A stretch of DNA of 64,000 bases from Notospermus geniculatus (Eukaryota; Nemertea; Pilidiophora; Heteronemertea; Lineidae): NCBI GenBank assembly GCA_002633025.1, contig NMRB01000708.1, positions 140,209 through 204,208 of the forward strand. The letters run 5' to 3'. Shown piece after piece: positions 63,783 to 64,000 of this stretch (within the stretch, counting starts at the first letter, position 1; each line of letters begins with the position of its first letter). Under the pieces are notes generated by a model. The model was not told where the DNA came from. It was given only the letters and a program-made list of their open reading frames with translations, and ran no database searches. Both the position numbers and the translations under genes were made by a program.

Positions 63783-64000
63783 CAGGCGCGGATCCAGAGG
63801 GGGGGGGGGTTGGGGGTCGTGACCCCCCCCCCTGCTCGCCACCACCAATTGTTTTTTGTTCAATAATTTGTGACAATAAGCCAAAAAAATGCAAGACTAA
63901 AGCTTGTTTCGATACTGAGATGCCAGGAAACCGCATCTACGGCCTTTAGATTTCAAAATTTTCTGGGGGGGGGGACCCCCAGACCCCCCTTGGCGCAGTG
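63783..64000. mobile_element. GGCGCGGATCCAG-ended element, reaching the window edge
   Basis: CAGGCGCGGATCCAGAGGGG at the left pairs loosely with the final CCCCCCTTGGCGCAGTG. Long G and C runs lie inside. It is a relative of 10277-10544. Confidence 0.65.

Overview
This is a gene-poor, repeat-rich piece of a eukaryotic (metazoan) draft assembly. The evidence is spliced genes with GT-AG introns, tRNA-derived SINEs, an L2/CR1-type LINE fragment, very many short inverted-repeat DNA transposons, and assembly gaps (runs of N at 13445-13476, 41921-41926 and 58175-58912; single N at 18388, 32509 and 51226). The frequent palindromes TAGGCCTA and TACATGTA, the expanded ankyrin/immune-sensor gene and the repeat style suggest a marine invertebrate, perhaps an echinoderm or another non-vertebrate deuterostome. 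That placement is a guess from general feel, not a measurement.

Two loci carry most of the biology. (1) 15974-19836 (+) is an uninterrupted 1243-codon gene once a 130-bp assembly duplication around the N at 18388 is collapsed. It encodes about 12 ankyrin repeats, then a Mab-21/cGAS-like nucleotidyltransferase (cGLR) core with the GS motif and all three catalytic acids in place, then a C-terminal array of degenerate helical repeats that I do not recognise. It looks like a catalytically competent cGAS-like innate immune sensor with an unusual architecture, and it is the most interesting object in the window. (2) 28886-51175 (-) is a vesicular zinc transporter of the SLC30A2/3/8 (ZnT) type, reconstructed exon by exon with every splice phase matching. 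It carries two diverged versions of the first transmembrane exon and a 4-kb tandem duplication of exons 2-4 with identical protein sequence. The phases forbid using both copies of exons 2-4 in one mRNA. A small two-exon gene of unknown function (39268-40320, -) lies between the two copies.

Minor coding traces are a signal-peptide first exon at 6913-6994 (+), a RecQ-like helicase 5' exon at 62861 (+) enclosed by an inverted repeat, and an L2/CR1-like LINE reverse-transcriptase C-terminus at 58913-59420 (-).

Layout: 1-5 kb repeats, including a 1-kb tandem duplication with clusters of AGGTCA half-sites; 4.8-8.9 kb nested transposons and the signal-peptide exon; 9-15.8 kb mixed repeats ending in a mariner-type MITE; 16-19.8 kb the ANK-cGLR gene, followed immediately by a tRNA-Ala-type SINE; 20-28.8 kb mostly non-coding with MITEs; 28.9-51.2 kb the zinc transporter locus with many transposons in its introns; 51.2-64 kb hairpin elements, LINE debris and the RecQ-like fragment. 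Several insertions can be polarised because an empty site survives in a paralogous copy, and target-site duplications of 3, 8, 9 and 10 bp are readable.
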